Of a stretch of 64,000 nucleotides of DNA, positions 1 to 8,785 are shown one piece after another. The DNA comes from Actinomadura opuntiae. Lineage in GTDB: Bacteria > Actinomycetota > Actinomycetes > Streptosporangiales > Streptosporangiaceae. Numbering within the stretch: the first letter of the stretch is position 1; every line of letters starts with the position of its first letter. The notes beneath the pieces are model-generated. The model searched no databases, was not told the DNA's origin, and was given only the letters and a program-made list of their open reading frames with translations. The DNA lies in NCBI RefSeq assembly GCF_030283205.1, contig NZ_JASNWF010000009.1:353251-417250 (forward strand). Reading direction: 5' to 3'. The position numbers and the translations under genes are program-made.

Positions 1-341
1 TCGCGGACCTCCACGATGAGGCGCTGGGCCGATATCCGGAGCTGGACGAGGATCATCGCCAGCTCGTCGAGGGCGAGCGGCTCGCTGGGTAGCTGCTCGC
101 CCGTGATGTCGAAGGCATTGGTGACGAGTTCGGAGAGCACCTGCTGGCACTCCCAGCCGTGGTCGGCCTCCACTCCCCATGCCGACAGCTTGGCGCGTGC
201 GAACGAACGCACCAGGGGGATCGCGGTTGGCAGGGCGGCCACCCCCACAAGCTCTCTGCAGTTACCGCCGTCGTGCAGCGGGGGCCTTGCGCCGAGAGTG
301 GCCATGTCGGGCCGCGGGGGCGCGGTCGGTGGCACAGACAT
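1..341 (-). CDS. ATP-binding anti-sigma-type regulatory protein (partial, C-terminus off the window)
   Basis: The reverse strand stays open from an ATG at 341 to the window edge, about 113 codons. AGGAG lies 8 bases before the ATG. After a proline-rich leader the protein reads as an HATPase_c domain of the RsbW/SpoIIAB type. The N-box is visible as ELVTNAF at roughly residues 78-84; the G-box half lies outside the window. It is downstream of the XRE regulator and the DUF397 gene on the same strand, which is the usual make-up of WhiJ-type regulatory sets in actinomycetes. In such sets the ATPase is thought to act with the DNA-binding protein, but its exact job here is inference. Confidence 0.75.
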   Translation of the reverse strand, partial: MSVPPTAPPRPDMATLGARPPLHDGGNCRELVGVAALPTAIPLVRSFARAKLSAWGVEADHGWECQQVLSELVTNAFDITGEQLPSEPLALDELAMILVQLRISAQRLIVEVR

Positions 342-353
342 CTTTGTCGCTCC

Positions 354-482
354 TGACTGTGAGCCTGCAGACGAACGACAGCCGGTTCTTGGAGTCCGTT
401 GACATGCCCTCGGAAGGGCTAAGCCATACCCTCGCTCACTGACTGTCCATGCTGTGTGACAGTCATGAGTATGTGACTGTCC
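354..482. promoter_or_regulatory. Cluster of TGACTGT repeats, candidate operator
   Basis: TGACTGT occurs at 354-360, 440-446 and 474-480, and its inverse ACAGTCA at 459-465. The copies at 440 and 459 form an inverted repeat with a 12-base spacer. The copies at 440 and 474 share the longer TGACTGTCC. GACTGTCA recurs at 1699-1706, upstream of the XRE gene. They fall in the gap between DUF397 and the ATPase gene, so control by the adjacent XRE-DUF5753 protein is plausible but untested. Confidence 0.4.
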
Positions 483-592
483 TTAGCGGGTCGGCAAGGA
501 GTTCTGTGACACTGTGCATTTCTTTCGTTACCCAGACATGCAGAAAAGGGGTCGAAGTATGTCACTTCAACCCCTGCATGTATCTGGATGAG

Positions 593-802
593 CTACGGCA
601 GGCGGTGCCTTCCCTCCCGGATCGCTGCCAACAATGCGGCCCAGGCGCTCACCTCGAACTCCAAAACCGGCCCAGCATGGCCGGCTGCGGTGTCCCGGAC
701 GCCGACCCGACGTCCGTCGGCCCGCCCGGCCTCGACACAGTTGTTGCCCGTTCCGCTGTACGAGGACTTGCGCCACCCGACGTAGCGCTCACGACTGCTC
801 AT
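593..802 (-). CDS. DUF397 domain protein
   Basis: A 69-residue protein with the DUF397 signature: a WRKSSYSG motif near residue 10, then GNNCVE, and a VRD motif. Start at the ATG at 802 is supported by AGGAAG 7 bases upstream; an in-frame upstream extension would overlap the XRE gene. It begins 11 bases after the end of the XRE-DUF5753 gene, so the two are surely co-transcribed. In actinomycetes DUF397 proteins are encoded beside their XRE partner and are thought to bind and modulate it. No catalytic residues are apparent. Confidence 0.9.
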   Translation of the reverse strand: MSSRERYVGWRKSSYSGTGNNCVEAGRADGRRVGVRDTAAGHAGPVLEFEVSAWAALLAAIREGRHRLP

Positions 803-812
803 GGTGATCTTC

Positions 813-1676
813 CTAGTGCGAGGGGAGGGAGTCCGCGGCATCCGCCAGCATCTCGCGTGACCGCTCGGTCGACAGGGCCGCACGGACAAGGCCTCCGTAC
901 ACCATCTCGAACTGCGCGGTCTGCTCCGGATCGGTGAGGACCAAGTCGGTCGTCACCGCCTCCAGAGCCACCACATCGGGATCGCCGTCGTCCGGATAGG
1001 TGTACATCGAAAACGAACATTCAGGGATGTTGTACCCAGGGATCTCAGCGTCCACAGGCAGAACCCGCACCGTCACCCGCTCGTCCTGGCGGGACAGGTC
1101 GACGATATGGCCGAGTTGCCGACGGAACACCTCCGCCGGGACCGAACGGCGACGCAACACCACCTCGTCCAGGATCACCTCGTAGGACGGGCCAGCTGGA
1201 CGATGCAGCATCCGCTGCCGTCCGACCCGCCCCTTCAGCACGCCGGCGACCTCGGCATCAGGCGGCAAGGGCAACTCGGTGTTGGCCAAGCGCGTCGCGA
1301 TGAACTCCTCTGTCTGCAGCAGCCCCGGAATCAGGTTCTGCTGGTATTCGCGGATGACGCTCGCGCCAGCCTCGAGGTTGGCGAACCTGGCCTGGCGCTC
1401 ACCGATCCCCGACGACTCCCACCAGCCGTGCGCTGCTGCCTCCGCAGTGATCTGCACGAGCTGCGTCCACTTGTCACCCTCGACACCAAGGACATCCAGC
1501 AAGCGCTGCACATCCTCCTGGTTCGGTGCGACGTGCGCGTTCTCCAGCTTGCTGATCATCTGCCGGTACACACCCGACCGCTTGGCCAGATCCTGCGCCG
1601 AGACCCCGGCCCCCTCCCGCAGCTCGCGCAACTCCGCCGCAAGCCGCAGCCGGCGGACATACGGACTGATCAACAC
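813..1676 (-). CDS. XRE-family helix-turn-helix regulator with DUF5753 domain (WhiJ type)
   Basis: 287 residues from a GTG start. The N-terminal 70 residues form an XRE helix-turn-helix (LRELREGAGVSAQDLAKRSG... ISKLENA). The rest matches the DUF5753 family, with the typical YQQNLIPGLLQT segment near residue 115 and a VRVLP motif followed by FSMYTYPD near the C-terminus. Length is normal for the family. It heads a minus-strand set with DUF397 and an RsbW-like ATPase. Relatives such as Streptomyces WhiJ affect development and antibiotic production. A GACTGTCA element about 23 bases upstream of the start resembles repeats within the same locus, which suggests autoregulation. Confidence 0.92.
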   Translation of the reverse strand: MLISPYVRRLRLAAELRELREGAGVSAQDLAKRSGVYRQMISKLENAHVAPNQEDVQRLLDVLGVEGDKWTQLVQITAEAAAHGWWESSGIGERQARFANLEAGASVIREYQQNLIPGLLQTEEFIATRLANTELPLPPDAEVAGVLKGRVGRQRMLHRPAGPSYEVILDEVVLRRRSVPAEVFRRQLGHIVDLSRQDERVTVRVLPVDAEIPGYNIPECSFSMYTYPDDGDPDVVALEAVTTDLVLTDPEQTAQFEMVYGGLVRAALSTERSREMLADAADSLPSH

Positions 1677-2184
1677 CCACCCCGCGTCCTCGAGAACCGA
1701 CTGTCACGCCTCTAAGACATGCAGCGTATCCACGTCCGCGCCGACACGGGCGGCCTCCGCCGAGTCCCGAAATACTCTGAACGAGCATCACGCCGGGGAA
1801 AGCGAGGACGGGAGCTGAATCAACCGAAGCTCATAGCTTGGAGGTGGAAGAGTGCCGCGATGGGCCAACAGTCCTCCTGGACGTAGGTATGGAACGCCTC
1901 GTGCCAGGCTCGGAACCGAGTTATCGACCAGCTAGCCTGCACAGCTCTGACCTAGGCGAATGCCTACCTATCGGGCCCGAGACCCGCTACGACCCGGGCC
2001 CCGGTTCCCTAGCGTCGGCCCCCTGTGGCCTGGGCATGGGACACCCTAAGCTCTGTTTGACAAAGCACCCGGACGGCCCGGATCCGCAGCACGCCGTGTT
2101 GTGGCGATGCGGCCCGGCAGCTCGCGAGATCCGGCATCGTCGATGCAAAGGATTATTGGGACCTTGGACGGAGTGCGAGCGGCC
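1677..2184. other. Intergenic region upstream of the XRE regulator, no gene seen
   Basis: About 500 bases between the XRE start and the stop of the methyltransferase gene, both on the minus strand. It should hold the promoter for the XRE set and includes GACTGTCA at 1699-1706. A plus-strand open frame runs through it into the methyltransferase gene but looks like no protein family and is antisense for its second half. No RNA gene or terminator stands out. Confidence 0.5.
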
Positions 2185-4086
2185 CTACCCGGCCGCCTTG
2201 CGCGCACGTCGGCTTGAGCGGCGAACTGGCGCCTCGCTCCGGGGGATGAGGAGTTGGAGGGGAGGCCCGCAAAGGTCCTGCTCCGCGCGCTTCAGCTTCG
2301 TCCCTGGCCGCTCCTCGATGATCCTCATCAGCTCTCCGGCCACGGCTTGGCCTAGCGCTGGCGGCACTGCATTCGCTACCTGGAGCGGCTGCTTCCCCCT
2401 GCTTCCGCAGAAGACGTAGCCGTCGGGAAAGCCCTGGATACGAGCCGCCTCCCGGACGCTGATCGTCCTGTTCAGCACGGGATGGACGGGAAGCGCCCTG
2501 TGGCCCGCGACGATTGTCCGCGCCAGGTCCTTGTGGAGCCGCCGGTACGAGATCGGCCCCTTGCCCGGCTGGATACCAGCGATCTTGTCGATCACCTTCT
2601 GGCCGTGGTTCATCGTCGAGCCGTTGAGCAGGACCCGGCCGTCGCGGAGCATCATGTACTCGGCCTCCACCCCCGGGCCGAGCGGGAGCAGGCCAGGCCG
2701 GTCCAGAACATCCGTCACCGTGGGAGGGAACGGGCGCCCGCACCTGCAACCCGGCCTCCGATCCCCGCAGTACCCTCCCGGCGGCACGACCGGCTCATGC
2801 CCCTTCGACTTGCGGACCAGCTGTGCCGTGAAGATGATGCGCGATCGTAGCTGGGGGACGCCGTAGCTGCTCGCCTTCACCACGCGGTGGTCCGGGTGAT
2901 AGTCCTTCGACCTCAGCTCGTCCTCGACCGCGTGGTGGAAGCTGACCCCCTTGATGTTGCGCATGCCGAGCACGTTCTCGATGACGACGAAGCGAGCTTC
3001 GAGCTCGGAAGCTATCCTGACCTGCTCCTTGAAGAGCGCGTTCTTCGCATCTCCGGGATCCCGCTTGCCCGCCACGGAGTAGCCCTGGCAGGGCGGTCCT
3101 CCGATTACGGCGGCTACCTCGCCGAGCGACGGCGCTACGGCCCGCAGGTGGTCTGCAGTGATCTCGCGAGCATCGCGCTCCAGTACCACGGTGCCGGGAT
3201 GGTTGGCGCGGTGAGTCTGCGCGGCGTCCTTGTCCATCTCTACCGCCACCGCCACCCTGAACCCGGCCCGCTCGAATCCGAGGGCGAGGCCGCCCGCACC
3301 GGCGAAGAGCTCGACCGCTACCGGTTCGCTGCCGCGTTCGATGCTGCGCTGCCCCTCCGCGCAGAAGCTGATCAGCGGGCAACTCCTGCAGGCGGGCTTC
3401 GAGGACCCGCAGATGGCACGGCCATGGTGGATAAGGTTCACGTGGAGCCGCTGCCGGCTCCGAGCAGGCACGATCTCCTCGTACAGGGCATGATCAACCT
3501 TGCCCTTCCCGCGGGCAACCAGCCCGATCCTGTGGAAGATGCGGCTCACGTGCGTATCTACCGCAAAGACGTCACGTCCCAGCGAGTACGTCATGATGCA
3601 GCGCGCGGTCTTCGGTCCGAGGCCGGGGAGGCTCTTCAGCTCCTGGAGTACCTCGCGGTCCTTCAGTTCGCGCAGGTAGTCGAGGCTAATCCGGCCAGGC
3701 ATCCCCCGCTGCGCGTTGCGCTCCTGGACCCTTGTAAGGAAGCTCTGGATGTACTCTGCTCGGCGTGCCTGGAAGCCGGCAGGACGTAGGATCTCCTCGA
3801 GTTCAGCCCTGTCCGCTTCGAGCACCTCGTTCCAGGTGGGAAAGCGAGCCCTGAGCTCCTGGAACACCCTCTGATACATAGCCTCGCGCGTCTGGACGCT
3901 CAGGAGGATGTAGATAGCTTCGGCGACCGGATCCTCGACGTTCCCCAAGGATGCAGAGCGGTAGGTGACCTCGAGAAGCTCGTCGATCCTATCGACGATA
4001 GCGCCGCGATCGAGGCCGATCGCCGCGTCTCTCCGCTGGACAGTGGCGGGACTCTCACCGCTTGCTCGGGTATCCACTCGCGGCAT
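2185..4086 (-). CDS. Endonuclease III-C5 cytosine methyltransferase fusion (DISARM drmMII-like)
   Basis: 633 residues in two parts. Residues about 30-245 are an endonuclease III-type HhH-GPD glycosylase: hairpin LPGLGPKTA at 153-161 with the catalytic lysine equivalent K159, VDTHV with catalytic aspartate D177, and a 4Fe-4S cluster C226-x6-C233-x2-C236-x5-C242, the canonical spacing. Residues about 255-600 are a C5 methyltransferase: motif I FAGAGG at 261-266, PPCQG with nucleophile C333, motif VI ENV at 370-372, RSR and a late VANAVPP motif. All key residues are present in both parts. It likely methylates cytosine to mark host DNA, while the glycosylase could repair damage such as T:G from deaminated 5mC; the latter is inference. 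It is divergent from the helicase operon across about 490 bases. Confidence 0.9.
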   Translation of the reverse strand: MPRVDTRASGESPATVQRRDAAIGLDRGAIVDRIDELLEVTYRSASLGNVEDPVAEAIYILLSVQTREAMYQRVFQELRARFPTWNEVLEADRAELEEILRPAGFQARRAEYIQSFLTRVQERNAQRGMPGRISLDYLRELKDREVLQELKSLPGLGPKTARCIMTYSLGRDVFAVDTHVSRIFHRIGLVARGKGKVDHALYEEIVPARSRQRLHVNLIHHGRAICGSSKPACRSCPLISFCAEGQRSIERGSEPVAVELFAGAGGLALGFERAGFRVAVAVEMDKDAAQTHRANHPGTVVLERDAREITADHLRAVAPSLGEVAAVIGGPPCQGYSVAGKRDPGDAKNALFKEQVRIASELEARFVVIENVLGMRNIKGVSFHHAVEDELRSKDYHPDHRVVKASSYGVPQLRSRIIFTAQLVRKSKGHEPVVPPGGYCGDRRPGCRCGRPFPPTVTDVLDRPGLLPLGPGVEAEYMMLRDGRVLLNGSTMNHGQKVIDKIAGIQPGKGPISYRRLHKDLARTIVAGHRALPVHPVLNRTISVREAARIQGFPDGYVFCGSRGKQPLQVANAVPPALGQAVAGELMRIIEERPGTKLKRAEQDLCGPPLQLLIPRSEAPVRRSSRRARKAAG

Positions 4087-4578
4087 CCTCTCGCTCGCAG
4101 GCTGGCGCCGCTACCTCGTACGGCAACTCGACGTCCGATCCTAACAACCGAGCTTCCGCGGGCGTGGTAGCCGGGCGAGGCTAGAGGAATGGCGACGATC
4201 GCTTGATGTTAGCCGCGGGCAGCGAGTACCTGCCAATAGTCATCGGGGAGTGCCATGTTTCGCTACCCGAAAACGCGACACCAGGATCCCTGCCTAAAAC
4301 TTCTCTCCAGATGCCGGAGCTGATAAGCTGTGTGTGGGTACATGGCCTTCATCGTCCGCCCAATTTCCCTCGCGAATCAGGCGGACGAGCGGGATGGTTC
4401 GTGCTGTCAAGTTGCCTGAGCTGGTCGGTTGCAATAGCGCTTCCACAACAGCGCTAGAGGGTCTATGGGTGCCTTACAAGCAGGGGCTGTAAGCGTTAAC
4501 CTTGCGCTGCAAGCAGGAGCGGGCCTTCCCTGTTAGCCAGCCAAGTCGGCAGGGAACCCGGTCGACCTTTCCGGGGAG
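4087..4578. promoter_or_regulatory. Divergent intergenic region of the DISARM-like locus
   Basis: About 490 bases between the start of the methyltransferase gene (minus) and the first gene of the helicase operon (plus). It must carry both promoters. It is noticeably less GC-rich than the flanking genes. I see no confident -35/-10 pair, no palindromic operator and no short gene with a good ribosome binding site. Confidence 0.5.
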
Positions 4579-5568
4579 GTGGATGCGCTGGAAGATCAGC
4601 ACATCCGGCGGCCGTCTCCCGTCTTTCTGGTTGAGGATGCTGGAGGAAGGCCCCAACCCGCGCCGACCTGGTTCGTCGCCTGGGTGCGCCTCGGTGCCCT
4701 TGCGGCCCTTGGCAACTTGCTGAACAGACTGGGAGAGCGCACCGTCCTCGCGGTATCCGTGCCGGCCCGTCCGGTGGCTGCCGCGGCTACGGCCTTCGGC
4801 TTCTGCCGACAGCGCTTCCTCAGCATTCCGGACAACCGGTGTCCTAGCGGCCTTGACCGCTCTCTCGGCGAGCTCGAGCCGGGAATGCGAGTATGGCTGC
4901 ACCTTGCCGATCGCGTGCTTTCCGGGACCTTCCTCGGGCTCCGGCCGGGTGGCCAGGTACATACGAGCGCCGGCAGTTACCTGGCCCAGGTGGTCGAGGA
5001 GGTGCGCGTCCCCCCAAACTGGGCCGCGCTGCCCGACGGGCACAGCTTCCTCGCTGTGGAAGATCCCTTCCTCCGCGGGATGCTCCGGGGCCGCTCCCCC
5101 CGCAGCTTTATCACGTCCTGGAACCAGGACATCGTCATCGTCGGTTCGCGGGACGCCCTGCTTGCTGACCTGGAAGAGAGGATCAGCCCTGCAACTCCCG
5201 CTGTTCCCGTGGGAACTCTCGCCTCCATCGTCCGGCCACTCGACCTGTTGGGCGAGCGGAAGCGGTGCCAGATCCCCGGGTGGCGCAGCGTCCTGATGAG
5301 CTCGCGCAGCTCCAGCGCCGCGTGGAGCGAGTGGGACGAGTCGCCGGAAGTAGCGGTGCTGGACGGTTCCTACGCCGTCAGCCGCTGGCTGGAGGAATGC
5401 AGAGCTAGGCTAGTTATCGCCGTCCTCGACCGTACAGAAAGCGGGTTGGAAGCGGCTGTGGGCGCGCTCGAGCAGGAGCGGGCGTTCATGGACCCCATCC
5501 CTCCAGCCGAGATCGCATGGGAGCCGCCTGCCGGATGCGAACTCCTCGCCTACCGGAGCCGGGGATGA
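4579..5568 (+). CDS. Unknown protein, first gene of the DISARM-like operon
   Basis: 329 residues from a GTG; an in-frame stop only 15 codons upstream limits the start, although GGGGAG lies very close to this GTG. I do not recognise the family. The protein is soluble, without membrane segments or clear nucleotide-binding or nuclease motifs. Central hydrophobic stretches (for example VWLHLADRVLSG near residue 110 and DIVIVGSRDAL near 180) suggest an alpha/beta fold. The stop overlaps the next start as ATGA, so translation is coupled to the following unknown gene. Class 2 DISARM has a large protein of unknown function, DrmE. This gene and the next together are of similar size, so a split DrmE-like function is possible but unproven. 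Confidence 0.72.
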   Translation: MDALEDQHIRRPSPVFLVEDAGGRPQPAPTWFVAWVRLGALAALGNLLNRLGERTVLAVSVPARPVAAAATAFGFCRQRFLSIPDNRCPSGLDRSLGELEPGMRVWLHLADRVLSGTFLGLRPGGQVHTSAGSYLAQVVEEVRVPPNWAALPDGHSFLAVEDPFLRGMLRGRSPRSFITSWNQDIVIVGSRDALLADLEERISPATPAVPVGTLASIVRPLDLLGERKRCQIPGWRSVLMSSRSSSAAWSEWDESPEVAVLDGSYAVSRWLEECRARLVIAVLDRTESGLEAAVGALEQERAFMDPIPPAEIAWEPPAGCELLAYRSRG

Positions 5569-7094
5569 GTTCGATCCTCGCGGCCAATGCCTTCTACAGG
5601 GCATCAGCGCATCCCTCGATCCTCCGGCGCCCCGTCCAGGACACCCTCGGGGAGCGGTTCGCCCTCGCCCTCAACGCCCTCCTGCGCGAGCTAGGCGAGG
5701 ACGCCTCGTCTCCGGCGTGGGAACCTCTCGTTGCGTCAGCACGGGCCGCGCGCTGGCGTACGGTGACGGAGCCCGTGCCGTTCGCATCAGCCTTTTCCAG
5801 CGCAGCGGCACCGCTCGGTCGACTCCTCGAACTTGCAAGCCAGCTAGGCGGGAGCCTGGACCCCTACCTGCGTGCGCTGCTCGAGGAACTCGCTGCAGCA
5901 GGGAGCGACTACCGGCAGGGTGACAACTGCGTACTGTCCAGCGCGTTCCTCGACCTGTGCAGCTCTGGGAGATCTGGCAGCAGTTGCGTCGTGGTCGCGC
6001 GAGAGCTCATGATCGGCCGGATCTCGGGATGGCTCGAGCAGGAGGGGCAGCGAGTACCAGTGCTCGCGCCGCGGGAGTTCACCACGTCACCGGAGGTCTG
6101 GGACCGAGCGATCGTGCTGGGGGCTGGAGTATGGTTCCCGCCCCGGATGATGGTGACCCCCCGCGCCGATAGGATCATCCTCGTCCATCCGCGCTGGGTG
6201 AGGGATAGCAGGCGCTTCCAGGGCATCTTCGGCGAGCTGGCGACCCGTGGCCTCAGCGTAAGTGTCGAGGAAGCCCCAACTCCAAGCGCTACCAGCCCCG
6301 TCCCCGTACAGCTCCCTGCTGCGGGTATGGCACCGCAGCTTGACTGGTCGCTGCTGAAGGCCTCCGCACCAGATCACGCCTCCGGAGGCCACCCGACGGA
6401 GGCCCGGCTCGCGATACTTGGTGGTGGGCATGCTGTGTGGCTACCCGTCACGGCGCAGCGCATCAGGGGCTTGCGCCCGTCGGCCCCAGCAGGCGAGCGG
6501 GTGGTGAATCTCGGTATGGAAGAGGTGCGCCCTGGCGCAATCCTCCTCCTGCGGTTCGGTGGCACGGATGCCAGCGCCCTGCGACCGCTCGTGGATTCGC
6601 TCCTTGGCCAGAAGCGGTCCGGGATCCGGGACCTAGAGGAGGGCTGGAAGTCGCGCCTCCGCCATGCGATCGCTACGCACGGGATTTCGGGGCTGGAGAG
6701 GAAGGTGCGTGACCGGGGAGCCGCCGTGACGAACGTGCCTTACTGGGCTTCCGACGAGTGCTTGCGCCCGAAGAATGATGGGGATTTCAGGGCCCTGCTC
6801 GAGGTCATAGGGCTCGAGCCGACGGCCCCGTACCTCGATGCTGGTCGCGCACTGTGGAGAGCTCACAATGCTGCTGGCCGCCAGCTTGCCCAGGCGCTGG
6901 AGAGGTACGTGGAAGGTCAGGATCTCGCCGACCTGGAGATCCGGGGAATGCAGGAGCTGAAGCTCGAGGAGGTTCCCGGCGTCGCTGCCATGGTCGCGTT
7001 CCGCGTGATCGCGATCAGCCCGGATACCGCGACCGTCCCCTCGCACATGGCCCGCCGACCGTTCCTCGCACGAGGTGCAGCATGGCTCGAATGA
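5565..7094 (+). CDS. Unknown DISARM-associated protein (possible DrmE-like)
   Basis: 509 residues, starting at the ATG that overlaps the upstream stop (ATGA). No motif that I can name is present: no Walker boxes, nuclease triad or transmembrane helix. An alpha/beta core is suggested around residues 180-220 (DRAIVLGAG ... ADRIILVHPRW). The C-terminal 150 residues are helical, with LLLRFGGTDASAL before them. The pattern resembles degenerate helicase or regulatory proteins such as DrmE of class 2 DISARM, but that rests on position and size rather than shared motifs I can verify. The stop is followed within the same bases by the NERD helicase start. Confidence 0.75.
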   Translation: MSSILAANAFYRASAHPSILRRPVQDTLGERFALALNALLRELGEDASSPAWEPLVASARAARWRTVTEPVPFASAFSSAAAPLGRLLELASQLGGSLDPYLRALLEELAAAGSDYRQGDNCVLSSAFLDLCSSGRSGSSCVVVARELMIGRISGWLEQEGQRVPVLAPREFTTSPEVWDRAIVLGAGVWFPPRMMVTPRADRIILVHPRWVRDSRRFQGIFGELATRGLSVSVEEAPTPSATSPVPVQLPAAGMAPQLDWSLLKASAPDHASGGHPTEARLAILGGGHAVWLPVTAQRIRGLRPSAPAGERVVNLGMEEVRPGAILLLRFGGTDASALRPLVDSLLGQKRSGIRDLEEGWKSRLRHAIATHGISGLERKVRDRGAAVTNVPYWASDECLRPKNDGDFRALLEVIGLEPTAPYLDAGRALWRAHNAAGRQLAQALERYVEGQDLADLEIRGMQELKLEEVPGVAAMVAFRVIAISPDTATVPSHMARRPFLARGAAWLE

Positions 7095-8785
7095 TCCCTC
7101 CCGTCCCCGTCCAGAAAGCTCCTCCCGGCGAGCGACTCCTGTTCCAGAGGCTGCTCACCGATCCTGGTACGAGTGGTTGGACCGTCCTCCACTCGCTCAA
7201 CCTCGCCCATCACGTCCGCCAGGTCGAGGGCGAGGCCGACTTCGTAGTGATTGTTCCGGAACTTGGCGTGCTCTGCGTGGAGGTGAAGTCCCACCTCTCC
7301 GTGCGCAGGGCGGCGGACGGGATGTGGCACCTGGGGAAGCAGCCGCCGACCGCGCGCAGCCCCTTCCGGCAGGCCAGCGACCAGATGCACAGCATCCGCA
7401 AGTTCCTGTCCAGCAAGCGCTTCGACGTCCGCGAGGTTCCCTTCTGGTCGGCTGTCTGGTTCACGGGGGCCAGCGCTGAGGTGGAGGCCGACCCGCTCGA
7501 GTGGCAGCCGTGGCAGCTGCTCGACCGCCGGGACCTCCGCCGCCCCGTCTCGCAGACGCTAGCCGCGGTGCTGGTCAAGGCTCGCCAGCACCTCGCTTCG
7601 AGAAACCCCGCCTTTGATCCATCCCTTGCCCGGCCCGCGCCCCCGCAGTGCGACGAGATCGCTAGGAGGCTCCGGCCCCGCTTCGAGACAACGATCGCCG
7701 CCGCCGACTACCGGCAGGTGCGCGAGCAGGATCTCCAGCACTTCCTCGACGAGCAGTACGAGGCCCTCGATGCGATGGACGAGGAGCACCAGGTGCTGTT
7801 CACGGGGCCAGCCGGGACGGGCAAGACCTTCCTCGCGCTGGAAGCGGCGAAGCGCGCCAGCCTGCAAGGGCTGGAGGTGAGATTCGCTTGCTACAACCGC
7901 CTCCTGGGCCAATGGCTCGCTTCGGAGCTGCAAGGCTTTCCTGGTATCCGGGCCGGGAGCCTGCACAGCTTGATGGTCGACCTCGCAGGCGAGCGGCCCC
8001 CCAGAAACGCGGAGAGCAGCTGGTGGAACTCGCAACTGCCCGATCTTGCGCTGGAAGCGCTCCTGGAACGGGAAGATCCTGCTGATGTCCTCATCGTCGA
8101 CGAGATACAGGATCTTTGCGATCCCGCCTTCCTCGACGTGCTGGACCTGATGGTCCGGGGCGGGCTTGCCGGTGGCCGCTGGCTCATGTTCGGGGATTTC
8201 GAGCACCAGGCTATCTACGGTACGGGCGATGGTCGTGCGGAACTCGCGGGACGATCACCCAGCCTCTACAGGAGGACGCTGGCCAGGAACTGCCGCAACA
8301 CGCCACGTATTGGGCGCACGGCCGCAGAGGCATCCGGGCTAGCGGGCGCTTACCGCGGGTTCCGGCGCCCCGATGACGGCATCGATGTCACGTTCATGCG
8401 GTGCTCGACACCGGCTGAGCAGGAACGCTCCCTGGCGCGTGCCCTCGATCTCCTCAATGAAGATCACTTCCAGGACGACGAGATCGTCGTCCTCTCCCCG
8501 ATGGCTGGGGGCACCGCAGCGCGGGCGCAGGACCAGCCCCTCCGCAACCGCCTCGCTGATTACGCTACTCGAGGCAAGAAGGTGCGGTACTGCACTGTCC
8601 ATGCCTTCAAGGGGCTCGATGCCCCCGCTGTGGTGGTCACGGATATCGACACCGCCAGCGGGGAACGCGCGGAATCCCTGCTCTACATCGCGCTGAGCCG
8701 GGCCACGGACAGGCTGGTAGTCCTCGCGAACGACGAAGCTCTAAAGAGTATGTGGAAGAACGTGACCGGGGGGAATCGACTATGA
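7082..8785 (+). CDS. NERD-domain SF1 (UvrD-like) helicase
   Basis: 567 residues. An N-terminal NERD domain (about 15-130) contains GEADFVVI and CVEVKS, the D...ExK arrangement of nuclease-related folds. A superfamily 1 helicase core follows: Walker A GPAGTGKT near 241-248, Walker B VLIVDEIQD near 336-344, and a C-terminal UvrD-type segment with TVHAFKGLDA and YIALSRATD. Start at 7082 has GAGGTG 7 bases upstream; an ATG at 7091 overlapping the previous stop is an alternative. Its stop overlaps the DrmA start (ATGA). NERD helicases recur in defence islands. Here it may supply a nuclease/helicase activity in place of the missing DrmC, which is inference. Confidence 0.9.
   Translation: MARMIPPVPVQKAPPGERLLFQRLLTDPGTSGWTVLHSLNLAHHVRQVEGEADFVVIVPELGVLCVEVKSHLSVRRAADGMWHLGKQPPTARSPFRQASDQMHSIRKFLSSKRFDVREVPFWSAVWFTGASAEVEADPLEWQPWQLLDRRDLRRPVSQTLAAVLVKARQHLASRNPAFDPSLARPAPPQCDEIARRLRPRFETTIAAADYRQVREQDLQHFLDEQYEALDAMDEEHQVLFTGPAGTGKTFLALEAAKRASLQGLEVRFACYNRLLGQWLASELQGFPGIRAGSLHSLMVDLAGERPPRNAESSWWNSQLPDLALEALLEREDPADVLIVDEIQDLCDPAFLDVLDLMVRGGLAGGRWLMFGDFEHQAIYGTGDGRAELAGRSPSLYRRTLARNCRNTPRIGRTAAEASGLAGAYRGFRRPDDGIDVTFMRCSTPAEQERSLARALDLLNEDHFQDDEIVVLSPMAGGTAARAQDQPLRNRLADYATRGKKVRYCTVHAFKGLDAPAVVVTDIDTASGERAESLLYIALSRATDRLVVLANDEALKSMWKNVTGGNRL

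Noticed and set aside
1838..2419. Plus-strand frame of 193 codons before and into the methyltransferase gene
   Set aside because: The second half is antisense to the methyltransferase and the first half has no family character or conserved motif.
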